A stretch of 64,000 bases of DNA from NCBI GenBank assembly GCA_019095985.1, contig CM032660.1, forward strand, positions 18,716,770 to 18,780,769, in the 5' to 3' direction. Under the pieces are notes generated by a model, which was not told the DNA's origin, did not search any database, and saw only the letters and a list, made by a program, of their open reading frames with translations. A program made the translations under genes and the position numbers. This document shows, piece by piece, positions 1 through 12,127 of the stretch (positions are counted from its first letter, which is position 1; the number at the start of each line of letters is the position of its first letter). Origin of the DNA: Streblospio benedicti. Lineage: Eukaryota > Annelida > Polychaeta > Spionida > Spionidae.

Positions 1-170
1 TCAAATAAGAAGAGATTTGATTTTTTTAAACTTTGATTTATAATCATGTACAAGTCTATTGCCAAATCACTGAGAAAATGATTTAGACAATTGACTTGTA
101 TGCACGAATATAAATCACTGTACAGCATGTATTTAAAATACAATAAAAAATCCAAGTGAATTCACAAATT

Positions 171-396
171 TTAACCCAAATCGGGGTGGATGACAAAGTG
201 CCGTGGTGGAATACGCTGTGGTTCAGTATAGATTGCTGTTTTGTTAAGCACTGGATCTATGCAGTTGTATTGCGGCATGTGATGCCAAGTTTGATGCCTC
301 CATTTGTTCGCTCTTGTATCAGGGGACAAGAGCCGGACATACTTCCATTCCTGCGAGTCTCCATAGGCCTTGTTGCTTGGTGCATCGTTTTCAATA
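171..396 (-). CDS. Terminal coding exon of the unrecognised gene
   Basis: The acceptor follows a CTTTGCAG tract and the exon starts in phase 2, which fits the GG left by exon 1051-1147. It encodes 74 residues, then a stop at 171-173. The peptide is rich in W, H, Y and P (for example EWKYVRLLSPDTRANKW and IPPRHFVIHPDLG). This is the most family-like part of the protein and the best query for a search. Confidence 0.65.
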
Positions 397-3300
397 CTGC
401 AAAGTGAAAATAAGAGTTGCCATTTGGTAATGCATGTACCTTGATTCATATAATTGATTTCATATAATAATTGATCAAATATAAATCACTAATACTACCC
501 AGATGTAATTAAGTCATTAGACTTATGACTCCAAGTCAGGTTAGGACTATATCACATAGTCTCTGATGGGATTCGAACCCATGACCATACAGCACCAAAT
601 CGCTAGTCTACTCTGCCACCGGAACCAGAGTGGACTAGTGAGTTAGCTATTATCAACTGTAGTTCAGTAGTATAATTATTATTTTTGTTGTTATACTATT
701 ATACTATTTACTATATATGTTTTGTTTGTCTATTGTAGTACTTGTCTATTGCAATGTGTCCATTGTCTGTCTTTTGCAATATGTCACAAAACAAGTTTCA
801 TGTATATTGATTTATAAAGTACTTACTTACTTACTTACTTAACTGTTAGGCGATTTGGTGCCATATGGTCGTGGGTTTGAATCCCACCAGAGACCATGTG
901 ATATAGTCCTAACCTGACTTTGACCCATAAGTCTAATGACTTAATTACATATAATAATATATACCCAAGTCCATTAAATCATAAATTATTTCAAATTACC
1001 CGGATGGTTTATTATCAGTGTTTATTATAAGTTTAAAATTTAAGTCTTACCCTTGAAGTTTCCTTAAAACATTTGACATTTTTCTTTGTGATGATGGTGA
1101 TCTGTTCACAATATTAGAGCGGAAGAATTGACGAGCTATTTCTTTGTCTGAAGAAAGAGAAACTTTAGCTATATTTAAGATATTATTATAAGATATAGTA
1201 CAAGACAATAGTGAGTTTCATATTGTGTGGAAAACGTTTTCATGTCCGCACAGTACCATCCTCAGGTTTAGAATCAAGAGTAACAATGGTTAAGTTTATA
1301 ATAAATGAGTTGTTTTTATCTATAGCTGAATATTGGATATTAAAAATAGTCTAATATTTCAATGGCTGACAGTCGATCTTTTTCAAAGAAATGAGATCAT
1401 TTTCTTGGAAGAAAACAACCTCGAAGGAGTGTTTGTTCAGTGCTTGGTCCCCCTGGCTGCCCCCTCCTCCCTCAATAAGGTAGTTAGGCATCAGGGATCT
1501 CTACTCCATCATTCCTATTTAACTTTGCTCCTTTGGTTTTGATGTTAATGGCCTCCAGGACTTTTCTATGTCTATCTCTTGGTTCTTGTTCAAGGATTTT
1601 GAATTTCTGCATTAGCGGTTGAATGAATGGAACATGTCCTGTTTTTTCTTGATGTTGGCTGAAGGCTGATTTCTGATCTTTCTTTTCTGCTGACTTCTCA
1701 TGTTCTTCTACTCTCTCCTAGCGATCTTCCTGTTTCACCAATGTAAATGTCTCCACACACCTGGCACTCTGTCTCATATACTATTCCACACTCTTCCTCT
1801 GGCTTAATTTTATCTTTCAGATGGACTAGAGATTGTCTAATGGTTTGTCCTGCTTTGTGGTAGAGGCTGATGTGCTTCTTGAAGCATCTCTGAAGGCGCT
1901 CGCTTACTCCCTTTACATTATGGCAAGCCAGCAAAACCATTATCCTTTTCTCTCTGTCCTCTTGTCCTGGAGGCCATTAACATCAGAACCAAAGGAGCAA
2001 AGTTAAATAGGAATGATGGAGTAGAGATCCCAGATGCCTACCTACCCTTATTGAGGGAGGAGGGGGCCTTCGAGGTTGTTTTCTCCAAGAAAATGATCTC
2101 ATTTCTTTGAAAAAGATGGACTGTCAGCCTTCGAGACTATTTTTAATTACAATATTCAAAATGAAAAATAACTCATTTATTTATATATTATGGACTGTCA
2201 TGCCATTGAAATGGTTAAGTTTGATTTTTTTTGGACTAGAATTTATAAAAAAAATTACAAGGTCTAAACAGCAACTTGAAAGGTGAAGCCATGTGGATAG
2301 CCTGACTGCAAACGTTACCCAACGTGTTTTCATTCAGCTTGATTGCTCACACTTGTTCGTGTTGCATTAAGTCATGGCTGTCATGCGATTATGATGTACA
2401 TGTATATGTAATACAAAGCAGCAAACAATAGATACCTCTTGGTGATGCATTCTCAATCCACTCGTCAATTGCCTGCTCATTCCCTGTTTTTCCATTTTTG
2501 GAACGTTTTAAAGCATTATCAATTAATTTCTTTTCATGGTCTGAAGCGTACTTTAACATTTCTGATGGCGTGCGCTCATTGGCGTCGTGTGTTTGGTAGT
2601 TTCGTAAAAGCTGAAAAGGAAATTTTGCACACATATACATGTATACAGACCAACATAGGCCCCTGTCACGATAAAGGCTGGATTATATCAAAAGACATGG
2701 TATGTTTACGTTAGGGGGGCCACACTGTAGTTAGTACCACAATCGTGAGAGGAGCCTATGGACACAAATAAGCAATGTTGTCAGTTTATGAATAATTGTG
2801 CTCAAATCTAAATAAAAGTGATATAGTTCAAAGTAGTAGGGACGAACCTGCTTTGTTGCAAGAGATTTAGGCTTGAAGGGATCTCTAAATTTGGATCGGA
2901 AGATGGGAGAGTTTTCTGAATACTTGTCTAACCGCACATCAGGCCTGGCTGACATAGGCTGCAATAGAATTGAAAATATTTGTTCTATGTATTGGCTTCA
3001 ATAAAACAATTACTTTCTTTTGTCAATTTTATGAGGATAAATAATGTAGAATTGCTAATAGTTAATTTCATATCTAAAAGTGAAATACATCTTTTAACGA
3101 AATATTTTCAAAATTATTTTCTGTCCCACCACTCATCGACTGCTATTCATCACCATCATATGTTGTAATATTTAGATAATCAAATTATCAATAATTGCAT
3201 GTTTAGCATATCACTATGATTACTTGTACTGGGGCAGTGCAGTTGGTTTGTGGTCTAGCAACACTTCTAGCAGTAGCTGGTGCCGCTCTTTTTCCTGTAT

Positions 3301-6300
3301 CGCTCACTGCTCTTTTAAGTGCCGGCACTGAAGCAAAATGATTATTGTAAACGTCTGCTGAAAATGTTCAGTTTAATTGCGGATGACATTGACATTAGAG
3401 GATTCTTTCTCCAAGACTCTGTAGAGGTATATCACATAGCCTCTGCTGGGACTTGAACCCTGGACTGCTACCACTGTGGCACCAGTAGTGGTAGTGATCC
3501 AGGGCTCGAGTCCCGCGAGAGGCTATGTGATATAGCCCTACAGACTTGGAGAAAGAATCCTCTAATGTCAATGTCAATACTTACACAAAAGTCAATGAAT
3601 TCCAGCAATAAATATATCTGTATAACTAATTGATTCCAAATTGATGCTCAAATTAATTCATGATTGTTAATTATTGATATTGAAAGTAAATGGCACCGAC
3701 ATGTAGGTGAACAGCGTGATGCGCTTGGTCCAACATTGTCATCCACAGCTGATCCAGCTGGAAAAATAGACAACAAATCAACATCTTGATAAATCAAAAC
3801 GAATTGTTTTTTTTGTTGGTGATAAAGCTGATCAATGGTTATAACAATGTTTTGTTGGTAAACACAGAATTATGCTTTATTTTCTTCAAAAATGATAATA
3901 ATCCTGAAGTGAATCTATATTCTTGTTCATAGAAACAAAGTTTTAATTCTGTTATTTGTATTTCTTTTTAGGTTGATGACTGGGACTTGCCTCTGCTTTT
4001 GTGATCATTAGTAAGCCGGCTGGGAACCCGCCACCGATTGAACATCTGCAACATTCAGACAGTTATTGTTTCTTTGTTCATTATTCACATTGCATTTTTT
4101 TCTCTGAATTCAAAGACACTGGCTGGAGAATATAAGGACAGCTGATGAGTAATGTGCATTTCAATGTTTAAATATGATAGTGAATCATTTCAATCACCAT
4201 TCTTTTTAAAGTTGATACCCAAAAACACTCATAAGTGACATGCTATAGTACACATATCTGGACCTTTTATTATCTGGTGTTAGTGATCTTGATACAGTGA
4301 TGGTGTTACTGGATTTTGCAAATTGAAACTAACATATTTATGGCTAGAATGTTACATGGTTTATTTTTCATTTGAAGTAAATGTAATTCTACTGAATTTT
4401 AGTGCAATTATTAATCACTCAATTGTAGCTATTGAAACTTGAAATACCTTATTTTGGTTATCATAAAGTAGTGGCACTGTGTTGATAAATAATACCTAAC
4501 TTAATATCCTTATCTGGGTAGTTTTTTAATAGTCACAAAAAACAAAGCTAATGATATTTTAGATTTTCGCATGTCATATTGTAAAAATAGGACAATCCCA
4601 ACTGAGTGCTGAAGAAGTTGTTACTTTGGTAAACAACGTATAGTTACTTACTGAATACAAAAGATGATCAATAATCATAAAAGGTGTTTCCCAGTGTAGA
4701 TTATGTTAGCTTGCAATCAATATGACCAATGTGCAATTCGTAATAGGTAACAAGCTGACCGTAATTGTCTTACATATTGATGTCTTTTGAATTTGTTTTA
4801 TGTATTTATTGATGTCTGGGATTACTTCATCGTTTCTCATGTTTTGTTACGTTATTGTTTTAAAAGGTCGTGATTCAGTTTAGACTATAGTGCATTGTTA
4901 ACCAAATTTTTTTCAATATATATATCATGTACATGTACATATTGTTATCTATTTCTATGCATATGTAAACTGACCCTACTTCGATATAGCCTACTTTTTA
5001 CCAAATGTGAACAATCAAATTAAAATGTCTGGTTATAGATCTTGCAAATTGTAAAACTTTAACTGGCGACATAAGGTTACCATTATATGAAATTCGGTCA
5101 CATTTATTCATTTTATATTGTTACATTATATCATCTGACATCTAGTGGTTAACCATCAATATATACCACTTTGTTCAGCAATTGTAAATTGCTCATGTTC
5201 AGCCGCTTAGTGGGAATGAATCTTAGTGTAAACGTTATTGAAGACATGAACATAACATGTAATTGCGAAAGTGTGCCGACGCGTGATTGTGTGTATGCCA
5301 ATCAATGCATGTGTGTTGACTTAGTCTCCGCCACTGTTAGTTGTCTGGGCTACACAATGCACGTATCCTGTGTGAGGTTGTTAACTACTCTCGCCATGTC
5401 CCTCAATATCAAAGAAAGTCAAATTCACATGGCACGAAAAATTGTTAATAAAACAAACAATTTTGTTTCCATAATGTAAATGAAATTTTAAAAACTTTTA
5501 AATAGTTTGAAGGTTGTTTATTGGTTTGTTTTTAGATTTGTTTAAGATTATGAACTTGAGTAAATAAATGGTTTTCAGTTTAGATATCATATTGTCAGTT
5601 GAACAATGAATACATTTAAAACACAATGAATAACATATTATTAAAATAAGATACATTGTGGCATAGCAATTGATGCCAAACTTACATGACTAGAGCCAGA
5701 TCTTATGCCAATATCCATGGTTTCTGTATTATCCTTTGTAATTCAGGATTTCTTAATCCAAGTCCGCATATGTTAAGATATAGATTTTTTTTTCACTTGT
5801 TGCTGTTTCTGTATCAATGAAGGTCAAAGTATAGGTATAGAAGCTACACAGTATGTTTCATAAATCATTGTGTATATAAGTAAATGCTGCCATATCATTC
5901 CAGGGAAGCTAAGCATAAACACAAACAATATTCTCTTTAACTTGCTAAGTGTGCTTCATGCTATGTGTATAGCGACCACATTGTCGAGGCTCCTGCTATC
6001 ATTCGGAAGAACTTTAATAAACTGTTGGTACACCATAAAACTTATTGGACATAAGATACCATTACACATTTTCAAGCAATCAGCCGAAGACCCTTTATTC
6101 TTATGAGATTGATCTGTCAGAATAATTTCAAATCTATTTTGAATAAATTGATCAGCAATGTACATGTTATGATAACTTGGTAGACATTAATTGATTTCAA
6201 TGTACAATTGACGCGTAATCCTCTTATTCTTGTGTGTTGCTGACATGGGGTAAAATAAATGAGGTTTGGTAGGATGGAATAATATGCATAGACTGTAACT

Positions 6301-8615
6301 GTTAACAATTTTACATTTTAGCAAAAGCAAACTAGCCAACATGTCTTATCATGAATTGCTATCCATGATTTCTTTTGATAAAGGTTTTGTACTAAGTTTT
6401 AATGAAATGCTTAAGCACTTGGCCCATTTGTTCATTCCTAGCTTTTGAAACTTCTTAATGCAAGGTGAATTTTGATATTAAAGTATACTGTAGTGATTTT
6501 TTTAATCGCTGATTATGCATTTGATGACAGATCAAGAATTTACAGTTTATGATAATGATAATTGTATTTGGAAACTGAGCTCAGTGTTCTTCCTTGACTA
6601 AGTGAAATAGAGTTGCGCTAATCTTGGTAGGGACTTGTGGTGGGTATTAAGCAAACTCATCTCAAACTGCTGTATATATCTACACATTCAATAGATCTGG
6701 CTAAGGAAGCTTCTATGAATGGTTAATAGTGTAGAGCCTTAGCTAGCTTGAGATACAGGCAGCTTCCACTGTATGTTCACCAGGGAGTTGAAAAAGAGAA
6801 CACGAGTGTGCCACTTTGGATTTGATGTAAATGAAGGAAAATGTGCTGAGAAACCAATAATCCTTAACGCAGACTACAAAACTACTACATACATCATCAA
6901 CTTTTGGCAATTTCTCCTTCTTAGCCACTTGCTCTTCAATGGGTATGAAGTCACTTTTCACAGTGCTTCGCCATCTATTTTCTTTAGCCTCTGAACTTGA
7001 GTAGACACTCTCTGGAAACACGCTCGCACTATCATCCTGGATCTGCTTGATAGCACCTACAAAATATTGCCAACTTTCATAAAGTGAGTGGATAAACTGT
7101 TATTTCAAACACATTCAACATAGAAGCTTAAAAATTATCAAAACTGGCTCTAGTTGTTTCTTCAAAAAGAAAAGGCTGTGGATGTTGAGTTTAAGTTTGA
7201 TAAGGATAAGGACAAATTTATTTTGGGTCTACATACATATTCACATGTTTATTATGTACATATACATGTGCACAGTACATAAAATAGTGTATTAAATATC
7301 TGAGCTATAATTGCTTCTTCCAAAGTAAACACAATATAAACATATGAAAAGTTTAAAATACATCTGCCTAGAATTATGAATATTACCACATTCTTCCAAC
7401 TTATTACTTTTCTCAATAAGACAAAAATAATCATCTATTATCGAAAGACAATTGTGAAATACTGTAAAATTAGAAATGTTTGCGCACGGTTTAATTTGCG
7501 AATTTTGTGTGTAGGTGCAAAAGCGAATACTTAAATAGTCAGCAAACATTAATAATAGCCTATGTAAAGTAGGTCCAGGATGAACCAAAATCGCAAAATT
7601 AAATGGTCACAAAATAATTTATAGATGAAAATTGCAAAATTTAATAGCCACGAAATATTCTAGTTTTACTGTACATCAAACCAATAATAATCAAATATAG
7701 GTGTGAATGCAGGAGTTCTGTGATTTTTTAAAAAATCTGATCCAAATGCAGGATTTCTTTCGCCTGAGTCATAGTCATATCTTTTTATCACCACTCTCAC
7801 TGGGGTAGTCATTTTGAAGCAAAAAGAGCGGCTCATTAATTTCTGAAGACTTTGTGGTGTAGTTTTGATCTGGTCGGATCAGAGATATTATATAATGGTT
7901 TCTATAATCCAGGGTCTATAATCAACAAGACTGCAAATTCAGGCCTACATACAATTTCGTCTCTACTAAACAACCATTTTATAATATCAATTACATAAAT
8001 GTTTGGAAAGCTATATAAATTTTATTTTACTACATCTGAGTTCAACTCTTGAGCGTGCAAGTTTAATTCAAATGAATTAAATATTGTCTTGCTCGCTGCA
8101 TTCATGGCTTGAATGTACAGTTAGAATTGATGGACACTAGATATATTGATAAAATGAAATAATGAACAGAATCAAAAAGTTATGAAGAAGTCTCTTCGCG
8201 GACCTTTGCAGACATGTAATAATATTTTAATTAACTTTCATATGAAATCTTGTGAGATATACATTTTTTTTTTTTCAAATATGCATGGGTAATGGGTTTA
8301 GTTTATTTTGTGTTGAGTTTTGCAAAATAATAAAATCCCAAAACAGATATGAATTGAACATAGTTGATATATCAAAAAGCATTGTCTTGGCATTGCACAT
8401 TCAAAATGTTTTGAAAATTAAGAATGTTCAAACTTAAAATAAAAAAAAGATATGTTGTTTAGTTTTCTAAAGCACCAGCACTTAGAAAGCAAAGTGACTA
8501 CAATAAACACAATACCTGCATAAAAATTTCCAGGAGGATCTATCCCATTATCAATTTGATTCATCCATTCTGGATTTAGATTATCTATCATTTCTTCGAC
8601 AGTCATTCCAGGCAT
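171..8615 (-). CDS. Unrecognised multi-exon protein gene, complete or nearly so
   Basis: I do not recognise this protein. Exons read on the minus strand: 8516-8615 (starts MPGMTVEEMIDNLNPEW), 6893-7056, a doubtful one near 3705-3765, 3224-3327, 2848-2958, 2436-2610, 1051-1147 and 171-396 (ends with a stop after HFVIHPDLG). Every exon except the doubtful one has AG/GT borders and matching phase, and the two neighbours at 2436-2610 and 1051-1147 join in phase although a retroelement lies between them. The visible product is basic, mostly hydrophilic and poor in long hydrophobic runs, with no signal peptide or membrane helix. A Lys/Arg/Ser-rich middle is followed by a likely helical part (exon 2436-2610) and a Trp/His/Tyr-rich tail. 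The tail resembles small microtubule-associated ciliary proteins only in general style, which is a guess. The link between exons 2 and 4 is the weak point; a missed exon between 3800 and 6890 is possible. Confidence 0.62.
495..628 (-). repeat. tRNA-derived SINE
   Basis: Read on the minus strand, a tRNA-like head (GGTGGCAGAGTAGACTAGC, then B-box GGGTTCGAATCCC) is followed by a body with CTATGTGATATAG and the tail CATAAGTCTAATGACTTAAT. The same head, body and tail recur on the plus strand near 838-955, so the pair forms an inverted repeat in one intron. Confidence 0.75.
838..955 (+). repeat. tRNA-derived SINE, second copy in opposite orientation
   Basis: The B-box GGGTTTGAATCCC, the body CATGTGATATAGTCCTAACC and the tail CATAAGTCTAATGACTTAAT match the copy at 495-628, but on the plus strand. 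An ACTT microsatellite (about 822-840) abuts its 5' side and only part of the tRNA head remains. Confidence 0.72.
1325..2195. mobile_element. Penelope-like retroelement, two 3' ends in head-to-head inverted arrangement
   Basis: The minus strand from about 1960 to 1540 encodes the GIY-YIG endonuclease end typical of Penelope-like elements: a Cys pair (ETECQVCGDIYIGETGRSL) after a VKGVSERLQRCFKKH segment. The sequence 1333-1555 returns as an inverted copy at about 1966-2160, covering the same C-terminal end and 3' flank. No reverse transcriptase is present, so the element is a truncated and degraded copy. It sits inside the intron between exons 2436-2610 and 1051-1147 of the unrecognised gene. 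Inverted, partly duplicated termini are a known habit of this family. Confidence 0.75.
2436..2958 (-). CDS. Two internal exons of the unrecognised gene
   Basis: Exon 2848-2958 (37 codons, phase 0 at both ends) encodes a basic stretch with YSENSPIFRSKFRDPFKPK. Exon 2436-2610 starts in phase 0 after CCTTTTCAG and ends in phase 1 before GTATCT. It encodes a charged, probably helical segment with MLKYASDHEKKLIDNALKRS. The intron between them (2611-2847) holds nothing else I can name. Confidence 0.65.
3388..3580. repeat. Head-to-head SINE pair forming a near-perfect palindrome
   Basis: The left arm begins TTAGAGGATTCTTTCTCCAA and the right arm ends with its reverse complement. Both arms carry a tRNA-type B-box (GGACTTGAACCC on the left, GGGCTCGAGTCCC on the right) and the conserved CTATGTGATATAG body. 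The centre lies near 3480. A related single fragment with TTCTTTCTCCAA and GCCTCTGCTGGGACTTGC lies near 11510-11600. Confidence 0.75.
3770..6892. other. Long intron of the unrecognised gene, no feature identified
   Basis: AT-rich sequence without a convincing exon, RNA gene or complete repeat. Short open frames here (for example 5171-5479) lack family features and flanking signals. A missing exon of the surrounding gene could lie in this stretch. Confidence 0.4.
7460..7672. mobile_element. Short TIR element (MITE), about 213 bp
   Basis: The ends TACTGTAAAATTAG and CTAGTTTTACTGTA are inverted copies with TA at the borders, as in Tc1/mariner-type non-autonomous elements. The inside repeats motifs such as TTTGCG, AATTTGCGAA and AAAATTGCAAAATT. 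It has no coding capacity and lies in the first intron of the unrecognised gene. Confidence 0.6.
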
Positions 8616-11600
8616 GGTCCCGCAGGTTGAGCCGAAAATGAGTTGTTTCTATCCTTTTAGTGCGCTCTATAATAATATATGACACATGTTTGCACTATGA
8701 AATCAATGTCACTGACGAGCGAGTAAGCAATCCCAAGTGCTTCTTCAATAATACGATATTAGCTCAAAAATCAAGTTGGTTAGATACATTGTGGGTTTCA
8801 AAAGGTAAATAAACTCAGATAAAGTACGGCTGCAAAGATGTTAGAATTTTTATTTTCCTGCTCTATATTTGAAACTTTGATAAGACAACTATATTAGACC
8901 ACTCACACATACACGGGATTTAAAGCTAAACATCACCAATTACATTGTATTATCAAATGAGCTTTTTAGATCACATTTACCAAGGTAAAAACTTGGGAGT
9001 AACTTCGGAGTTACCCCAACCCCAGCAAAATGCAGGCATAGTCTGTCGATTCAAATGTTTTTTTTATATTGTTTTTTCAGATATAGTTTGCTTTCTGAAT
9101 TCATAATATTTAAACACATTGTTTGTGATGCAGAAACTTAGTTACTTTTTAATACTACAATGTTTTTGAGGAACATTTCCCTTACAACTGTCAAATACGC
9201 AGATGTTTTTTTTGCACATGTTAATGTTCCCTTGAACCAGGGCAAGGCCATGCATCCCGTACTGTCCTCGCTAATTTGTTGTGTAGCGAATTCCACCTCA
9301 TACGGGCCACCACTACTGAACATGCGCAAGAAATCCTGTGTGCTTTTGCCAGTTGAAGTTGAAACGTTCCCAGAAATGTTGCAATTTCCGAGTCATAAAC
9401 AATATGTTCGTACAATGAAATTCTGTTTAAGAATAATAAACAATTTGATTATACACATCTAGTGCTGACTCATGCCTATCAAACAATGCATTTCACGACA
9501 ATATATTTGAATAATCAACAGAAAAACATTTGTATCAAAGACCATGCCTTCATCTGTATCAGGGTTACTACTGAGTTACACGTACCTGTCCCAGTTACCC
9601 CAACAGCTTTTTACTCGATATTTAAATTGTAATTTGAATAGTTCATATGTGTGTACTTGATATCCATATTTGAGGGCTGGGGGTGTGTATGGCCATATGG
9701 ATGGATTCGTACAGAAATTGCACATGTATTTTGATACTAAAGATGTCCGCAGTCTGTTAATATCTAACTAATCAACCATTGATTTTGTTGTGATGTTATT
9801 ACAGTCAACAACACTTCAAACTAATTAAACACTTGTATGTTTAATACACAAAGCTTGCTTTGCTTTTTAAATGGCCAAAATGGAGTTCATAAGAACTTTG
9901 TTAGGCAATGAAAACCATGCTCTTATAAATCCAGAATGATACAACAATCACTACTATATATATGCAGTAGTAACGTCTAGATTGACACAGTCACATGTTA
10001 AAAGTTGCAAGAACTTCTCATTTCATGCATACATGTATATCTTTTCTGAGTCTTAAAAGCATGTTATTCATAATCATGTACAATATTGGATTTAATAGCT
10101 TAAAACAGGAAAAGTTGACCGTCATTGATCTTTTTTAATTAAGTACATGTATTTGTGTTAAAAAATTGCAATTAATTACATACCTGTTTTCTCAGTATCC
10201 TTAGTCACAATAAAGACGTATAGCTGATATTGTTGGGAGGAATATAATTGGTTATGACAAAAAGGTGAAAAATCAATTCTTATCTGATATTATGGATTCT
10301 GTAATGTAACAGAGGAAATGTATTTGTAAGGTTTCAAAGAGTTCTTTTTCAATAGCAATATTAGCATATAGTATTGTCAACTGGCAGTCAGCAAATTGAC
10401 AATTATAACTGTGAGAGAGAATTCATACTAGAATATACAAATCGATTATATTTACATTAAATGTTTGCATACAGAATATGATATACGCATAACATTCAGA
10501 TCACTTATTTGTCTGTAAGCACATAATGGATATGAACACTTTATTATATCTGGTTAATCTCTTAAGAATGTATACATATGCATACTGGTACATTTGCATT
10601 TGGCGATTACATTAAGATAACTCGCAGTGGTAGTAGTACATGTATGTGAATGTTAATTAATTTTGTCAATTACCATAGAGTCCAACATTTCAAATCAATT
10701 TGAAATAACAAAATTGAAGAAAGTACATTCAAATAAATAAATAGAGGGTCGAGAAGATAAACATTTTAGGAATAAGTCCAATACATGTAATTATGAGGAT
10801 TAAAATTAAAATATTGATACTTTTGTTTCCTTACGTAGGAAGGTTCATATTAAGGATCTATCAGAGCCTGTAATTTTCTGGCACCTACGTAAAAGGGAAA
10901 TTGATAACAAATACATATATATATATATATATATATTATGTATATATGTATACATTCATATATTGCCACAGATACCATTTATGGGGTGGCATATAGCCAT
11001 TGCCATATATTCATTTGGGTAACGTCAAAAAAATAATATATTTTTGAATATGTTGAAAAAGTGTCTCAAATTTTAACATTCATGAATTCTGACCGGAATA
11101 TGAGTGTCATTAATGTTTAAAGATTTTGTATATACCATTTATGATTATTTATTTGGCTTGTGAGCATCGTAGAGGAAAACAATCAAAGCCATTGCCATCA
11201 AAACATCAAAATTCATACAATGCTTCATTTGGGTAACTTCAAAAATTGGTTTGAATCTGGTTAACCTCGGCCCATTTTAAGGACATTGTGGCTGCTTTTA
11301 TGGAAATTTTTTGCAAAAATCTAGCTTGTGTGCAACGCTGAGCCAAAACTCTACCTAATCATAACCCAGACACGATGTAAGTCATTGATGAGTATATGTC
11401 AAACCTAGAAACAGGTCCACTGTATGAAACCGCTTATAATTGAAGTACATATACATTTACAGCTTGTAGCTTATAGTTATTTTGAATATACTATTTATTA
11501 TTTATTGATATTAGAGGATTCTTTCTCCAAATCTATAGAGATCTAGCCTCTGCTGGGACTTGCACCCTAGACCACTTCTACTGTGGCACCTATTCACCTA

Positions 11601-12127
11601 GCACTTAATGCAGGTGCATTAGATCACTTGTCAATCCTGACAACTTAAAAAGCTGTCATTCCAACTGAGGGTGTTAATGATACTGTCCTACAGTACATGT
11701 AGCGGTGTTCACAGAACTTTAAGTGTATCACACACGTTGACTACCGGGGTATTTGGTTTTACATACCAGTAAATATATTAATATGCTTTGCAGTGTGTGA
11801 AATAATGCTGTTGCTTTTTATTCAATATATATGCACTGTGTAAAAAAACAAAAACAAATTATTTACATTGTACAATTTTATTTTCAACCAATCACAATAC
11901 AATTTGTATGTTCTTAATATCGAACAAACTTGCTACTAGTTAGTAGAAATACAATTATAATAAACTTCATACTCTTTAGAATAATCATGTGTTACATAGT
12001 CCATAAACCAATGTAGAGTACATCCTTTGAATCATGTCAACTATAGATGGATATAAATAACTGCAAATTCCATTTTTTCCAAGCGGGTTAACACAAGTCG
12101 TCACTTGTATTTTCTAAATAAGTAACT
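8616..12127. other. Intergenic region between the unrecognised gene and NUP214
   Basis: Both flanking genes are on the minus strand, so this holds the promoter of the left gene and the 3' flank of NUP214. Inside are a possible fold-back element (about 8985-9605, ends GAGTTACCCCAAC and GGTTACTACTGAG... in opposed orientation), an AT dinucleotide run at 10914-10937 and a SINE remnant near 11510-11600. AATAAA on the minus strand (TTTATT near 11876 and 11818) could be the NUP214 polyadenylation signal. No gene was seen. Confidence 0.45.

Noticed and set aside
3705-3765. Second possible reading of the doubtful exon (frame beginning AGSAVDDNVGPSASRC)
   Set aside because: It gives a more natural disordered peptide but needs a phase-1 entry that exon 6893-7056 does not provide, so I left the exon as tentative without choosing a frame.
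5171-5479. 102-codon plus-strand open frame
   Set aside because: No family features and no flanking signals, and it lies inside a minus-strand intron. The length is not exceptional for this amount of sequence.
9138-9462. Overlapping open frames of 63-100 codons on both strands
   Set aside because: They lie in a fold-back-like repeat with mixed orientation and show no protein family features.
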